From contig LR746279.1 of the NCBI GenBank assembly GCA_902729315.2, positions 3,252,501-3,316,500 of the forward strand: a stretch of DNA of 64,000 bases. Reading direction: 5' to 3'. The translations under genes and the position numbers were made by a program. The stretch is from Spirodela intermedia (taxonomy: Eukaryota; Streptophyta; Magnoliopsida; Alismatales; Araceae). Shown here in pieces: positions 13,710 through 26,225 of the stretch. The notes beneath the pieces are model-generated. The model was not told the DNA's origin. It worked only from the letters and a program-made list of their open reading frames with translations, and searched no databases. Within the stretch, counting starts at the first letter, position 1. Each line of letters opens with the position of its first letter.

Positions 13710-13717
13710 TATAAATA
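13710..13717 (+). promoter_or_regulatory. Probable TATA box of the VFB gene
   Basis: TATAAATA lies inside a GA-rich proximal promoter. A start about 30 bp downstream, near 13745, would give a leader of roughly 290 nt before the chosen ATG at 14036. Confidence 0.6.
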
Positions 13718-14035
13718 CCTAGTGCGGAGGAGAGACGATTGTGACGGAATTAAATCTCCTTGTCGCGTCCGCTTCTCCCTCCCCAATCTATCCCTGCTTG
13801 TGCTCCTAGGTCGTCTTCATCAGCGGAAGCTGTAGCAGCAGCAGCGGCGGCGGCGGCGGTGGCGGTGGCGGAAGGGCGTTGATGGTAGGTTGGTCGTTGA
13901 AGGCGTGCTGCGGCGGCGGTGGCGATGCGAGGAGGAAGAGGAAGAGGAGGTGAATCCGATCTGTTGCCGTTGATCTAGATCACCGCGTCGACGGGGTGTT
14001 ATTCCGCGTTGAATCCGGTTTTGTTTCCGCCGTGG

Positions 14036-15664
14036 ATGGGCCAGTCTGCATCTGTATCTTCCAGATCTGAACCTGGGAGGCGGCCACGATCCTCCGCGGC
14101 GCGGCAGTCCTTCTCCGATTGTGCGGCTACCATGGGGCCTGAGGACGGCGAGCAATCTTCGGTTACCTCCGATTCGGATCGAGTTGGAGAAGTGGGAAGG
14201 GATAGCACGGTCGATCTCCCTGATGAATGCTTGGCGATGGTGTTCCAGTTTCTGGGACCTCCCGACCGGAGCAATTGTTCGTTGGTTTGTAAGCGGTGGC
14301 TGGTGATCGAGGGACAGAGCCGGCACCGGATCTCTCTGGACGCGCGCGCCGTCCTGCTGGAGGCGATTCCCCGGCTCTTCTCTCGTTTCGACGCGGTCAC
14401 CAAGCTCGCCCTCAAGTGCGAGCGCCGCTCCGACAGCATCGGCGACGAGGGGCTGGCGCTCATTTCCGCTCGCTGCCCCAACCTCACACGCCTCAAGATC
14501 CGCGCCTGTCGCGAGGTCTCCGAGGAGGGGATGACTTCCCTCGCGAAGAACTGCCCCCGCCTCCGCAAACTCTCCTGCGGCTCCTGCACCTTCGGCTCCA
14601 GGGGCATCAACGCGGTCCTCGCCCACTGCCCCCTGCTCGAGGAGCTCTCCATTAAGCGACTCCGCGGCATCACCGACGAGCCCGTCGGCGGCTCTGCCGT
14701 GTTTTCTTCCCTCAAGACCATCTGCCTCAAGGAGCTCTACAACGGACACTGCTTCGGACCGCTCATCTCTGCTTCCCCCAACCTGCGGACCCTCAAGCTC
14801 TTCCGCTGCTCCGGTGACTGGGACAAGCTGTTTGAGGAGCTGCCGGACCTCGTTCCGGGGCTGGTCGAGGTCCACCTCGAGAAGATTAACATCAGTGACC
14901 GTGGTCTCTACGCCCTCTCGTCTTGCATCGATCTGGAGGTCCTCCACCTGGTGAGGACGACCGAATGCACAAACGCCGGGCTTGCATTCGTCGCCGAGCG
15001 CTGCCGGCTGCTCCGCAAGATCCATATCGATGGGGGGAAGGCCAACCGGATCGGCGACGAGGGCCTGGCTGCTGTTGCCCGGCGGTGCCCCAACCTGCAG
15101 GAGCTCGTCCTCATCGGTGTCAACCCAACTGCTCAAAGTCTTGGCCTCATCGCGGGCAACTGTCGTAACCTGGAACGCCTCGCTCTCTGCGGCAGCGAGA
15201 CCATTGGAGATGCTGAGATCTTCTGCATTGCTGCCAAGTGTGTGGCCCTCAAGAAGCTCTGCATCAAAGGGTGCCCAGTTTCCAACCATGGCATGGAGGC
15301 CCTGGCCGGGGGCTGCCCCAACCTTGTGAAGGTGAAGGTGAAGAAGTGCAAGGCTGTGACGGCCGATGTTGCAGAATGGTTGAAAACGATCAGGGGTTCT
15401 CTTGCCGTCAACCTTGACAGCGGCACAACCCAGCGCCTCGAGCAGCTTGATGCAAGCACCAGCGAGAGCGGTCTTCGGGAGAATGCCCCAGATCACGCCC
15501 AGCTTCTCGTCGAGCAGATGTCCGGCATGGATCTGCCGTCAAGTAGTGGCGGCAGGTCAGCGATGTCCAAAGCGAGGTGGCGGTTCATCAGTGCGAGGAA
15601 TTTCATGGCATCCACTCTCCGACGGTTGTCCCAGAACGGGAGCAGCGCTCAGCATCATCCATAG
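14036..15664 (+). CDS. VFB: VFB/SKIP2-type F-box protein with leucine-rich repeats, 542 aa, intronless
   Basis: Substrate-recognition subunit of an SCF ubiquitin ligase. In Arabidopsis the VFB (VIER F-BOX) and SKIP2 proteins are linked to growth and auxin-related responses. The ATG at 14036 is preferred over the in-frame ATG at 14009 because it gives MGQSAS, the family N-terminus and a candidate N-myristoylation site (Gly2). The F-box spans about residues 59-100 (VDLPDECLAMVFQFL, then SLVCKRW). Repeated CPNL/CPRL and GDEGL segments mark leucine-rich repeats of the AMN1/cysteine-containing type at about 110-440. A serine-rich tail follows. The length is close to SKIP2 (about 527 aa). The gene is very GC-rich and single-exon, as in the family. 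It is divergent from the NAT gene. Confidence 0.93.
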   Translation: MGQSASVSSRSEPGRRPRSSAARQSFSDCAATMGPEDGEQSSVTSDSDRVGEVGRDSTVDLPDECLAMVFQFLGPPDRSNCSLVCKRWLVIEGQSRHRISLDARAVLLEAIPRLFSRFDAVTKLALKCERRSDSIGDEGLALISARCPNLTRLKIRACREVSEEGMTSLAKNCPRLRKLSCGSCTFGSRGINAVLAHCPLLEELSIKRLRGITDEPVGGSAVFSSLKTICLKELYNGHCFGPLISASPNLRTLKLFRCSGDWDKLFEELPDLVPGLVEVHLEKINISDRGLYALSSCIDLEVLHLVRTTECTNAGLAFVAERCRLLRKIHIDGGKANRIGDEGLAAVARRCPNLQELVLIGVNPTAQSLGLIAGNCRNLERLALCGSETIGDAEIFCIAAKCVALKKLCIKGCPVSNHGMEALAGGCPNLVKVKVKKCKAVTADVAEWLKTIRGSLAVNLDSGTTQRLEQLDASTSESGLRENAPDHAQLLVEQMSGMDLPSSSGGRSAMSKARWRFISARNFMASTLRRLSQNGSSAQHHP

Positions 15665-15905
15665 CTGCAAATATTGATCCCCAACACCAAAGAGCAGGAG
15701 GAAAACGAAAAGAATTGGCGACATTTTGTGCATCTGTCTGTGTATGAACCACTACCTGTCCAATCAACCTCTCTTTGTCCGATATCATCTTATATTCCCT
15801 TCGTTATTGTTCCTGCTTAAGAATGCCATCGTTTATCTTTCCATCTATCTGCTGGGTGTTCCATGCTGCTCGCCATTTCCTGCTCAGTCATCACTGCGGC
15901 TGAAT
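15665..15905 (+). other. Likely 3' UTR and downstream flank of the VFB gene
   Basis: About 240 bp of mixed, T-rich sequence directly after the TAG at 15662-15664. No canonical AATAAA was seen close by, so the poly(A) site is not placed. Confidence 0.45.
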
Positions 15906-15909
15906 CCGA

Positions 15910-16830
15910 TTGACTTCTCCCCCCCGCCACTCAGTCACTGTGATCGATGACAATTCGGTCGATTCTCCGAGCAGCAGCTTTGTGAGTCGGATATTCTCGA
16001 CGTCGTCGCTGATCTTGACGACTTTTCGCCGATCTTCTGCAGTCCTTCTGACTCGGGTGGAGCCAGGTACAAATTCTCCCACTCATTCTGCTCGAGTGGA
16101 TGCAGTGACGGCCTTCCAGATTCAACTAGAGAAATCCAGACTTTTCTCGCGGTCAACGGCGGGGCTCTGCCGATCTTTTAGACCGGTTGGATTCGCCTGC
16201 TCTTCCTCGGCTCGTGACACCGCCATTAATGGAGGGGCCCCGAGGTAAACCACCGCTGCCGCCGCCCGTGGAAAGTTGTTCTGTTTCCACCCTGACGACC
16301 TCTGAAGATTGGGGTCCTGCGCGTCGAGGGTTCTGCCAAAGATTTCTTTTTTTTGGTCAGCGGGAGCAGATTCCGTTCGCCCAAGGGAAAATCGGAATAC
16401 GTAGCCTATATTTGAGAAATCTGGTCTTCAATGGCTCTTGTTGGTCAACGGGTTCCCCTCGCTTTCCTGGAACTGGTCCCCCACCCGCTACCAAGACTCT
16501 CTCTCTCTCGACGGGGTCTTGGGTTGAATGAAACGACAGGCCACCCACCGCACAGCGCAACATCAGGCCGAGGGGATCCGGTCGAATCGAAAGTCAACGT
16601 CAGCGCCGTCGGGGTCGCGCCATTCCTGACCGAGTCCTAGCCTTCCGATCGAAACCTCACGAACGGACGAGGGAGCCCGATGGCGTCCCGACGGAGCCGC
16701 CCCGCGTGGGCTCGATTTCGAAGTCCACGCAGCCGGATTCAGTTTCTGCCCCTTCCAATAGACGAGCTACCGTTGACCTTGGGCAGTCGTGAGCGTTGAC
16801 TACGACCCATCCGACGACCGGCATCAGGAA
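15910..16830 (+). pseudogene. GC-rich island, possible relic of an unidentified protein gene
   Basis: About 900 bp with coding-like composition between the VFB 3' flank and AT-rich DNA. One plus-strand frame reads SDILDVVADLDDFSPIF and continues to a stop near 16180. A different frame then reads DRLDSPALPRLVTPPLMEGP from about 16182, running on into a proline-rich stretch. The switch of frame with protein-like composition (acidic, Ser/Pro-rich as in transcription factor tails) suggests a frame-shifted remnant. No family could be assigned, and it could be chance in GC-rich DNA. Confidence 0.3.
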
Positions 16831-17513
16831 CACCAAGCGCACTTACAAGGGTATACATATGCTTAACAAGATCATCAACAAATCGGATTGGAACTTCAAA
16901 TTATTAAAAAAAAAAAAAAAAAGATGGATGGCAGCTCTATCGGTGGAGGAGCCATTCCCAATATCTTATTGCCCTAATAGCCTCTCAAATATTATTCCAA
17001 AAGCTTAGTCGCCCTTGTGCTAGCACCACTACTAATCAATCAATAAATAAATGAATAAAGCAATAAATCAAAAACAGTGGATAATTTAATTTTTTTATGA
17101 GATTTTAATACTTTGAACTATAATAAAAGTTCGTGTCATCTGAAATTCATATCCCATTGAGGTGTGTTGACTCTGCGTCATGATTTAGAAAATGTCCCTA
17201 GTGAAGGAAAAAGTCAAATAATGTAGAGTAAAAATATTGTCTCAATCAGCCTAAACAATTGTCATGTTCCACGCTATGTATATGTTGACTTTTGAGTAGT
17301 TTACGTCAATATAGTATCTTCCATGACATCGATTAATCCCCTAAATGAAAGTTGAGATTGAATGGATGTCATTCTCCCATAATTTATACGTTTATGTTTA
17401 CGATCTAGTCAAGGGCTGACTCACCTACTAAGAGTCACAAATCATGTTTAGTGGATGAAATAAAATTAAAATAATAAAAAAAAACTATTGGGAGCTCTTG
17501 TAACCTCCCAATT

Positions 17514-17964
17514 TTAGGTTATTCAGTTGCTTGAAAATATATACATTTCTAACTATATAAAAATTATAAATAAATGAAATAAAATACTAAGGGTTCCTTC
17601 TTCAAAGTTACATGTATTTACATACACTTTGAAACCAACTAGTGAGTATGATCCTCATTGATTATGAGGATCAATAATGATTCATCACCACCAATCGATA
17701 AAAGCATGTGCTATGGGTCTTAGGCTACTTAGTTGCTTCAAAATATATATCTATTTCAAATTACATAAAAATCATTAATAAATATAAAACCCTCACAACT
17801 GCTCAAAAGAAAATTGGGAAAATCAATCAACATGACAAAATACTAAGGCCTCCTTCTTCAAAGCTCTGTGTCTGTCTCTACAAACACTTTGAAACCAACT
17901 TGTGATTATCATGTGAGCTAAGGGTTTCGTTGACTCATCACTTCCAATCAGTAAAAGCATTTGC
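17514..17964. repeat. Diverged tandem direct repeat, two units of about 200-245 bp
   Basis: Unit 1 (about 17514-17712) and unit 2 (about 17720-17964) share in order TTAGG..ATTCAGTTGCTT or ACTTAGTTGCTT, AAAATATATA, a TTACATAAAAAT-like stretch, CCTTCTTCAAAG, ACACTTTGAAACCAACT, and TAAAAGCAT followed by TGCTA. Identity is moderate, so the duplication is old. Confidence 0.75.
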
Positions 17965-19631
17965 TAACGAAGAAAAGGGGTTTTGAGGTGACTTTAAAAG
18001 ATTAGTAATGATATGAGCATGTGAGGACTTTGATTGACTTTATACTAAAATTAGTAAAACTAAGCCAAAATTCTACTCAAGGAGAGGATGAATTTTAGAG
18101 GTCAAATGATGCAGCAAAAATAGGTGTGAGACTAATTACTGGAAGTGCTATTCTAAGGTGATTTTAATGGCATAAATAACATATCTAGATTCCAAGTATT
18201 CATATTTTTATATAGTTTAAAGTAAAAAATGAGGTGGAGGTATCTGTTATTGGGCTGAAAGTTGTTGTCGGAACAGTCGATGGTGACCCCAATTATATGA
18301 ATAAAGGGTGAATAACCATGTGACTATAACAAAAAGGTCAACTTCAAAACACTCTCCTTCTAAGTTCCTCCTTGAGACCAACAATAACCTCCATTTTAAT
18401 ATAAACCATATTCCTTTACATTTATTCATGTTATTACATAACTTTCACAAAAATAATTGACATTGTAGAGTATTTTTTATTATCTTTAAATTTCCATACT
18501 TCATTGCATCTTGTCATCTAATTAAACTCTCTCCCACAAAAATAATCTATGAGCACTAGTTGAACCAAAAAGTTATTTCAAATAATACTAAGCCAGATAA
18601 TTGACTCTTAACTATGGCATATGATGTGTGAAAAATCTCATTGTTTTTCTAGTGGATTTAATAATCATAGCAAAATATGTGGTCGATCAGTAAATCCAAC
18701 AATTTACTCACTTCGTTGCAACCACTAGGATCAATTGATCTTTGTGTAACTCATAAAGCCTAGAACCTATTTTAGTGTAAGTAGAGACCATGTATTAGTT
18801 TATTTATTGCCTTAATAGAATATACCATAGAGATATGATGATGACTTGAGTCACAAGCCTATTCTAATCCCTGGTGTGATTTCATGATTTGATGTATACC
18901 ATAAAGAAAGTTTTAATATGAACACATTAACTAAATAATAAAGTCATAGAGTTATGATGTTGTAAGCAAAAAATTGATATTTTTGTGTTATGAGTTTTGA
19001 GATTAAGGTGAATAAATGAATGTCTTCTTGAGTACCATTGCTCTCAATAATGTTGAACCACAATAATCTATGTTAGTTTTTTTATAAAGTACGGAAGATA
19101 TCATATGTTAGGTATTGTAGACTCTTGGTGTCTTTTATATCTTTCTTTGTATTTAGGTCGTACTAATTTGTCAACGAGTTATAAGTGTTGGGAAGTAAGA
19201 ACACACTCTTGGTAGAGGCCATGTAGTGTGCCATATAGTTTAGTCCCCAAAGATAAAGAGCATCCAATAACTCTTGGTTTTACCACTTTTATTATGAGCA
19301 TCGTGACAAATGTAACCTAACTTAAATGGTATTTTCTAGATTTTTTATTAGAAACGAATAGTGTGATAAGAAGATCATCAAAGATGGGCCGACAAAGTTT
19401 GATTGAATGAGAGTCAAACTAATTATAGAAATTATCGAATGAGAGAAAGAGGTGCCTTTGTTAACTCTTATGATTCACTCTCTTGCCGTCCTCATTGAGT
19501 CAACTCGAATTCGTTTGGTATTTGTCACCCACCAATTGGTGTTTTTTGACGGTATAAAATTCGTGATACATAATATTTTTAGAAAATTTAATCTACCTAG
19601 GTGGAGAGAAAACAAGGAATTTGATTATGCA

Positions 19632-19632
<1 letters not shown>

Positions 19633-19692
<60 letters not shown>
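19633..19692. repeat. (CT)n microsatellite, about 30 units
   Basis: Nearly perfect CT dinucleotide run of about 60 bp in AT-rich intergenic DNA. Reading frames across it are products of the repeat. Confidence 0.95.
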
Positions 19693-19693
<1 letters not shown>

Positions 19694-20100
19694 TGAAATA
19701 AATGGGTATATATGACATATGTTTGAACATATAGGAAAATTTCTCAGACCAACAACCAATGCATACCAACAGTTCCAAGATCGCTCTTACTCGTCCCTGA
19801 TCTTGGTAGGTAGTGATAAAATCCAAAAAGTTTAACTCTACACTCAATATCACACCCCCCGCATTTTGATTTGACTTTTCTTGCTAGCTACCCAGGAGTC
19901 CAGGTGAGATTGACCATGACCTCCTGGGTAATAAATACCCTAATGACAGTTACCGGCTAGAACCCTCTGCCTTGAACAGAGTAATGATGGCAGTCAAATA
20001 GGAGAACAAGGTTGACCCATTGTCGAGTAGTCAGTCCCATTGTGGACAAGCTTGCGAGTCACATTGACCCATCCACCTACCTCAAGGGCTTTGACTTGCT

Positions 20101-20585
20101 GTGATCTATAGAAGCTTATCACTGATTTCTATTCTATTCTATCAGTTCACTGCTCCTACTACGACCACCCTTGGAAGCAGCTGGCCTCATCTCCTATATT
20201 TGGAAACATCTGGGTTGCAGACTGTTTTAGCCCTCTACAAACCCCATGAAAAGAGCTCACAAGCTACAAAAGAAGTACATCAAAAGAAGTACAGCAGCAT
20301 GAAATGTCCCCAACACCGGGGAGAAGCAAAGACATCGTACCAGACGCAACAAGATGAGATGCCATCTCCAATGCCCCACACAATCTTACGCTACTTAACG
20401 CCAAGAACTAGTCCCTGAAATCAGACGAGGAGGAAATGAGAAAGAACTGAAGGAAGAGAGAGAGAGAGAGGGGGGGGGTTAACCTCGAAGCAGCCTCACC
20501 TCGACAGCTGATTATTCTGTTGAAAATTCGGAGAAGCTAAAAAAAATGACATCAAAACTGATGATGAACTGGGAGGAAGGTGAAT
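20101..20585. other. 3' flank of the PGDH gene
   Basis: Sequence downstream of the PGDH stop on the minus strand. A plus-strand frame here (20101-20418) has no recognisable motif. A (GA)n-(G)n compound microsatellite lies at about 20457-20478. The PGDH 3' UTR must end in this interval, but the poly(A) site was not placed. Confidence 0.5.
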
Positions 20586-23500
20586 TCAGAGCTTGAGGAA
20601 CACAAACTCCTCGATGGCAGGAATCTCGCCGATCTTCTTCAGGGCCTCGGGGTGGGGCTCTTCATCGACACCGATGGCCATGACAGCGTGCTTCCTGGGG
20701 GCGATCCTGCCGACACTCATGAAGCTCACGTTGACATTCTGCTCGCCGAGGATGCTCCCAACCCGACCGATCATCCCGGGCTGGTCAACCTGCCTGCAGA
20801 GGATTATGCTGCCTTCGAGGCTGACATCCACCTGGAAGGACCCCACCTTTGTTAGATGGGGCACCCCATCCATCACCCTCCCTTCCACTGTGATTTCCCC
20901 AGAGTCCGACATGGCGCTGGCGAATTTGGACTCCACATGGGCGATCTGGACCTGGATGTAGTCCAATGGGTTCTCGGGGGACCCGTCGAGGAGAATCCGC
21001 TCTTCGGCGATTCGCACGCCCCTCTGCTTGGCGGTGAAGTCGGCGTTGACCAGGTTGATGAACACGCTTGATATGGGCTCGATCAGACCCTTGGTGATCA
21101 TGGCCCGTAGAAGCCGGGTGTCGAGGTCATCGGGAGCCCTTGCAGTCGCATAGCTCACCTTCACCGACTTCACCCCACCGCCACCCGACACGAGCTGAAC
21201 AGCCAATCTACCGAGCTTCTCCGCCAATATGACATATGGAGCTAGCTCTGACAGGACCTGGAGACGACAAACGTTAGTTTGAAATCCATTAGATTATAAG
21301 AGATTGATCAGCTGAAGCAATTCTGGACTTTTGTTTTTTTTTTTTTTTTTTTTTTGGAGTAAATGCACATATGTTGCCTCAGCTCATCAATCGCCAATAT
21401 GTGCCAATATTGGAAAATTCTCCAAAATTCTCGGTTCAATGAAATAAAAATCGCCAATCTGGATTTATTTTATTTTTTTTACCCATTAACCCCATCCATA
21501 GAATTCTCATAGATTATACGTCATACCTCAGCAGGTACCATGGGTGCATTTACTGCTGTAGAAGAAAGCTCCCCCTTTAGGGCTCCGATGACAGCTTCGG
21601 CTATTTCAATAGCTACCCCTTCCTGGGTTTTTCACAAACACAAAGAAGTACTCAAAAATAGGAACTACAGAAAAAAAAAATTAAAAAAAATCGAGTATTT
21701 TCGGTACACTAAGTACACACTTGAGCTTCCATGGTGCTTGCACCGAGATGAGGCGTCACAGTCACCCTTTCATGCAAGACCAGCTTGTTTCCCGGAGCTG
21801 GAGGCTCCTCAGTGAAGACATCCAGGGCAGCCTGTTTAAAACCACACCAAGATCAGAAATCTACAGTCGTCCATGCGGCCATGAGCTTTGATTAAGAGGA
21901 AATAAAAACCTGGGCGACTTTTCCAGAGTCCAAGGCCCGGACTAGAGCATCTTCGTCAATGACACCACCACGGGCCACATTTATAATCCGAGCACCCGTC
22001 TTCATCTTTGCAAAAGCTTCGTCGTTGAGGATCTTTGATGTCGACGGAGTCAGGGGCATATGCAGAGATATGAACTCTGCAGTTGATATGGCTTCATCAA
22101 AGCTTACGAGATCAACCCCTATGGCGCGAGCCCGGTCGGCAGATGCATATGGGTCATGTGCAATCACGTGCATCCCCAAGCCCTTGGCCCGTCTTGCCAC
22201 TTCTGAGCCAACCTTTCCGAAGCCCATAACAGCAAGAGTTTTGCCGACAAGGGAGACGCCAACATACTTACTGCGCAGCCATTTTCCTGGAGACAATTGA
22301 CAACAGATATTGACATATTAAATAATTATTATTTGGTGGACAGACCCAAGGAGAGAAATAATTCGGCAACCGGGCCACTTTCAGAGAGGAGTTGAAGATA
22401 ATCTTGAGATCCCTAACACCAAAAAAATCACGGAATTGAAGGTGACAAAGAAAGTGTTCTGTTTATTGTGATTGGAACCATCTTTGAAGATGATCAGGGC
22501 TTGTCTTTTTTTTTTCCCTGAATAAATCGATAGCAATTGCTCAATTGGAACCAAGTGTAAAGTTCACAATCTTATCCCCCATGTTGGCCTGTGTAGATGG
22601 AAGAAGGGCACACCAGACAGGGTTCTTTCAGGAAGCTTTTCTCTCCAACTAATCTAGCATGAAATTGCTTACACTGAATATAGATGGATAATAATTGCAC
22701 AAAAGGACAAACAGACACAAATTCAATAGTAATTAGTGGGACAGATCCACTAAATTAGGGCGAACGGTCAAAATTCATGAACAAGTAGAACGTGAAAAAC
22801 ATTTGTAACTATCAGGAAAAGGATAAAAATAAAGCAGTCATTTATCTATATTGGGATGATAAAATATACCATTTTGAAAATTTTCTAATCAAGTAGTTTA
22901 AATGGTAAGGCGTAGATTAATTGAAATTACTGAAACTACAAGATATTAATGTCATGCATATCTTTCTCACTGTTAATACTAAAAGTCAATAAAATATAAC
23001 TAAGCAAATGGCAATGATATGGCTATGTATAACTTAAAGCCCAAGTTAGGTCATTTATAATCATCTTGAAACAAATTGAACACCCAATTTTGATCTGAAT
23101 TTATTAACTCAGCAAAGAAGGTTCAGCATAGAGCTTTTTGTGATTTCATCAAACACCTAAAACTCTTCCATTTTGACTATCGCATATGGCTATTCCCTTT
23201 CCTTTACAATCTACCTACTTCTCACAAAACTTGAACATCTCGGCAATCCAACCCATTTGAAACGAAACATAGGTTAGTTAAAACCTCTTTCCATTCGGTC
23301 AAGTCACTGTAATCCTAATGCCATTTTAACCTTGATTCCAGAATATTTTCTCATCGCAATTATCCTAAGACAACCTTGAATGGCTATCCTTCCCTTCCCA
23401 TCTACTTAATAAAGATATTCTCCCTGGAGAGATCTTTCCACAAGATAGACCCCAATGATCATACCAAAGCAATTACTTCTTCCTAGGGCTATCGATTTAA

Positions 23501-26225
23501 TCATTCAAATTACTACAATACAACAGAGAGGGTAGAATTGAGATACCTTCATAGATTATGCTGCACCAATCAAACAAAGCAACTAATTTACTCTCTAACA
23601 CAAAGTGGATGAAACGAAAAAAAATGCATTCATCCACACGCTACCAAAGCATATAGTTTCCACAGAGCAGCATTTGAGGTATCATAAAGGAAATGATAGA
23701 GAATCCTAATTCGTTTCAAAAGTTGGCAGCTCTGGTGAATAAGTATCCTAAGATAAATATCACGAGTCCTGTTGAAGCGAATGATGAAGACTACATTTTT
23801 GCGTACTCACAAACTGCTCAAAGTGTTGCCCATACACTCAGAGGCAAAAAGAATTCCATCGGAGTAGATTAAACACTTCAAACCTTTCCTGGCTGATACA
23901 AAGAACATAAAAATACAATAACCAGGAAACTTGCCATGCTTCAATTGACGAGAAAAAAAAACTGAAAACACGTTCGGAAGAAGATGAATAAGAGCAGTAC
24001 TAGATAAGAATTCAAATAGTGCTTCCTTCAGTATAAATTTGGGGAACACAAAATTCAGATCATCAAAGTCAAAGTTTGCACGCATGGATGATGAAGACAA
24101 TCCTACATACCCAACCATACAACACATTCGATGTGAAAATGGAAGTACTAAAATGACAAGAGGCGAGAAATAGAAGACACTTTGAGATTAGGTTTTTGCA
24201 TCAACATAGATACGGATTATTAATGTGTCCCAAATCATTACGTGTTGAGTTTTTATCGTTAATATCTAATAAGATACCTTTCTTTCCTCAATAACGATGT
24301 ATTTTCCACTTCTAGGCTGAGGAACATCTCAAAAGCAGCCACTGATCCTGGCTTAAGATTCTCCCAGAAGGTTACATACACAACACTAACATCTTTCGAT
24401 GCCAAAAATCACTATTGTTTTCATTAAGTAGAATACAAGGAATAGAACCACCGCACCAGAACTCAGGTCACGTTCTACTAGATAATTGCCTCCATACTAT
24501 CCAAAGAGGTTCAAAGAAAATCAATAGTAACGTCAATGGATACGGAAACATATTGCTTGAAAAATAATTTTATAAAATATACGATGAGGAATATAATCAT
24601 CTCTCTGGAGTTTTTCTCATAAGCTTTAACAGGATCTAGGAACAGATTATACGTCACATATCCTTCGAAATGAATGCAAAACGGACTTTTACACAGGTTG
24701 ACCATTTTATTTCCTAGTTTATCAACTATCCAGCTCAAATCACGATACAGGAACTGACAAGAAATTAAATGCTGCGAAAGGAATCCGGAAACGACCAGGA
24801 TATTGCCTTTAGAATCATTAAGTCCTATATCAATATCAACCCGGAGGTTAAAATATCGGAAAAAGCGAACTACAAAGGAATCATATTCTTAAGGAGGCTT
24901 AACTAGATCATCAGGCCTTTCACGTGGACGAATATAAATAGTTCTAGCTGGTGCTGTAGCTCAACCCTTGCATGACATATCTTCAAAAGACTGCAAAGCA
25001 AGTTCAAAATAGCCCAACATAACTTGAAATGCAAAGCATGGTTAATCTTGCTAAACAAAACTAGGAGAGATCTTCTCATCTGCAACAGTCTATTTAGAGA
25101 TTAGCAACGTCTTAGTTAGCTCCTCAATAATTATGGATTCCAATAAATTTTTTAGAGATTAGGAGATTACGTGCATTTCACTTTTTTGGACCACAACCAT
25201 AAAATTCGACTTACTCGATCACAGGCTGATGTTCAACTGCACATCTAAATGCACGGAAAGGCAGATGATTATTTTTATTTTTCTTACGCTGAGGGTATTA
25301 CAAGTTATATTTATCAAAAATCTCCATCTCTGTTCAGAAAAGTCTGTAAAATAAAGCTTTTCCGTCATTACTGTCTTTTCCATTCACGTCTATTCACCTT
25401 ATTGTTAACCACATGCATCCTTTCTACAAAAAAAGTAATCAGAGAAAATAATGATAACATGAGCATTTCAGCGAACAGATCATAGGCAAAATGATATAGC
25501 AAGCATCCAAACAGATCCATCGAGTATGGTTTAATAAGAAAGATATCAAGTTGTTATTATATAGGAATAGAAAGAAACAGAGTTGAAGAGGAGACTCTGA
25601 AAAGGAGAGAAAGAAATGGGGAAAGTGGGTTAAGCAGAGAAAGGAAGTCACCAGCTTTGAGCGAGGCATCGGCCTGGGCGATGTTGCGGGCCATGGCAGT
25701 GAGTAAGGCGATGCCGTGCTCGGCGGCCGCGACCGTGTTGGCGGTGGGAGCATTGACGACGAGGCATCCGTGCTCGGTTGCGGCCCCGAGATCAACGTTG
25801 TCGATCCCGACCCCAGCGCGGCCAACGACACGGAGCCGACCGCCGGACGACTCGAAGACCTCGCGGCTGACCTTCGTGCCGCTACGCACGATAAGGGCAT
25901 CGCAGAGGGAGATCTTGGTGCAGAGCTCCTCCTGCGTGAGGTTGTAGGAGCAATCCACGTTGGCAAACCCTTTGAGGACCTCCAGACCCGCCTCCCCGAG
26001 CTTCTCCGCCACCAATACCGTGGGCTTTGCCCCCATCCCTCCCGCAGTCGCCACCACAACGAGGCGGCGCCGCCATTCTCCCCCTCGCCCCCCGACGGGA
26101 ACGGCGGACCGGAACGAGATGCAACGCGACATACTGTTGGAGAAAGAAAACGCCGCCGCCAAACGCGGCGGCGGCTTCACCAACGCCGGCGCAGAGGAAG
26201 TGGAAGCAGCAGCCATCGGCGCCAT
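20586..26225 (-). CDS. PGDH: D-3-phosphoglycerate dehydrogenase, plastid-targeted, 5 exons, 609 aa
   Basis: Catalyses the first step of the phosphorylated serine pathway: NAD-dependent oxidation of 3-phosphoglycerate to 3-phosphohydroxypyruvate, in plastids. Exons in transcript order are 26225-25652, 22286-21910, 21831-21721, 21622-21527 and 21257-20586, in frame over 1830 nt. The first about 60 residues are Ala/Ser/Arg-rich with few acids, a typical transit peptide. The NAD-binding GFGKVG sits at about 213-218, the catalytic stretch [11 protein letters not shown] in exon 2, and the catalytic His in PHLGAST at about 345. The last about 72 residues ([13 protein letters not shown] to EEFVFLKL) form an ACT domain, the usual serine-sensing module. 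The length fits plant PGDH (about 600 aa). Exon 1 is GC-rich. Intron 1 is 3.4 kb with no gene seen inside. Confidence 0.97.
22287..25651 (-). other. Intron 1 of the PGDH gene (3.4 kb)
   Basis: AT-rich intron between the plastid-targeting/substrate-domain exon and the nucleotide-binding exon. Its frames (such as 23807-24127) are short and motif-free. Nothing else was recognised in it. Confidence 0.85.

Larger units (their letters stand above)
16840..20100. other. AT-rich intergenic region with decayed repeats, no gene seen
   Basis: AT-rich sequence with only short frames lacking motifs. It contains a diverged direct repeat (17514-17964) and a CT microsatellite (19633-19692), listed separately. 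It looks like old repeat-derived DNA, but no element type is recognisable. Confidence 0.5.

Noticed and set aside
13820-15496. 558-codon minus-strand frame opposite the VFB gene
   Set aside because: It is the mirror of a GC-rich coding sequence; the product has no domain, while the plus strand encodes a clear F-box/LRR protein.
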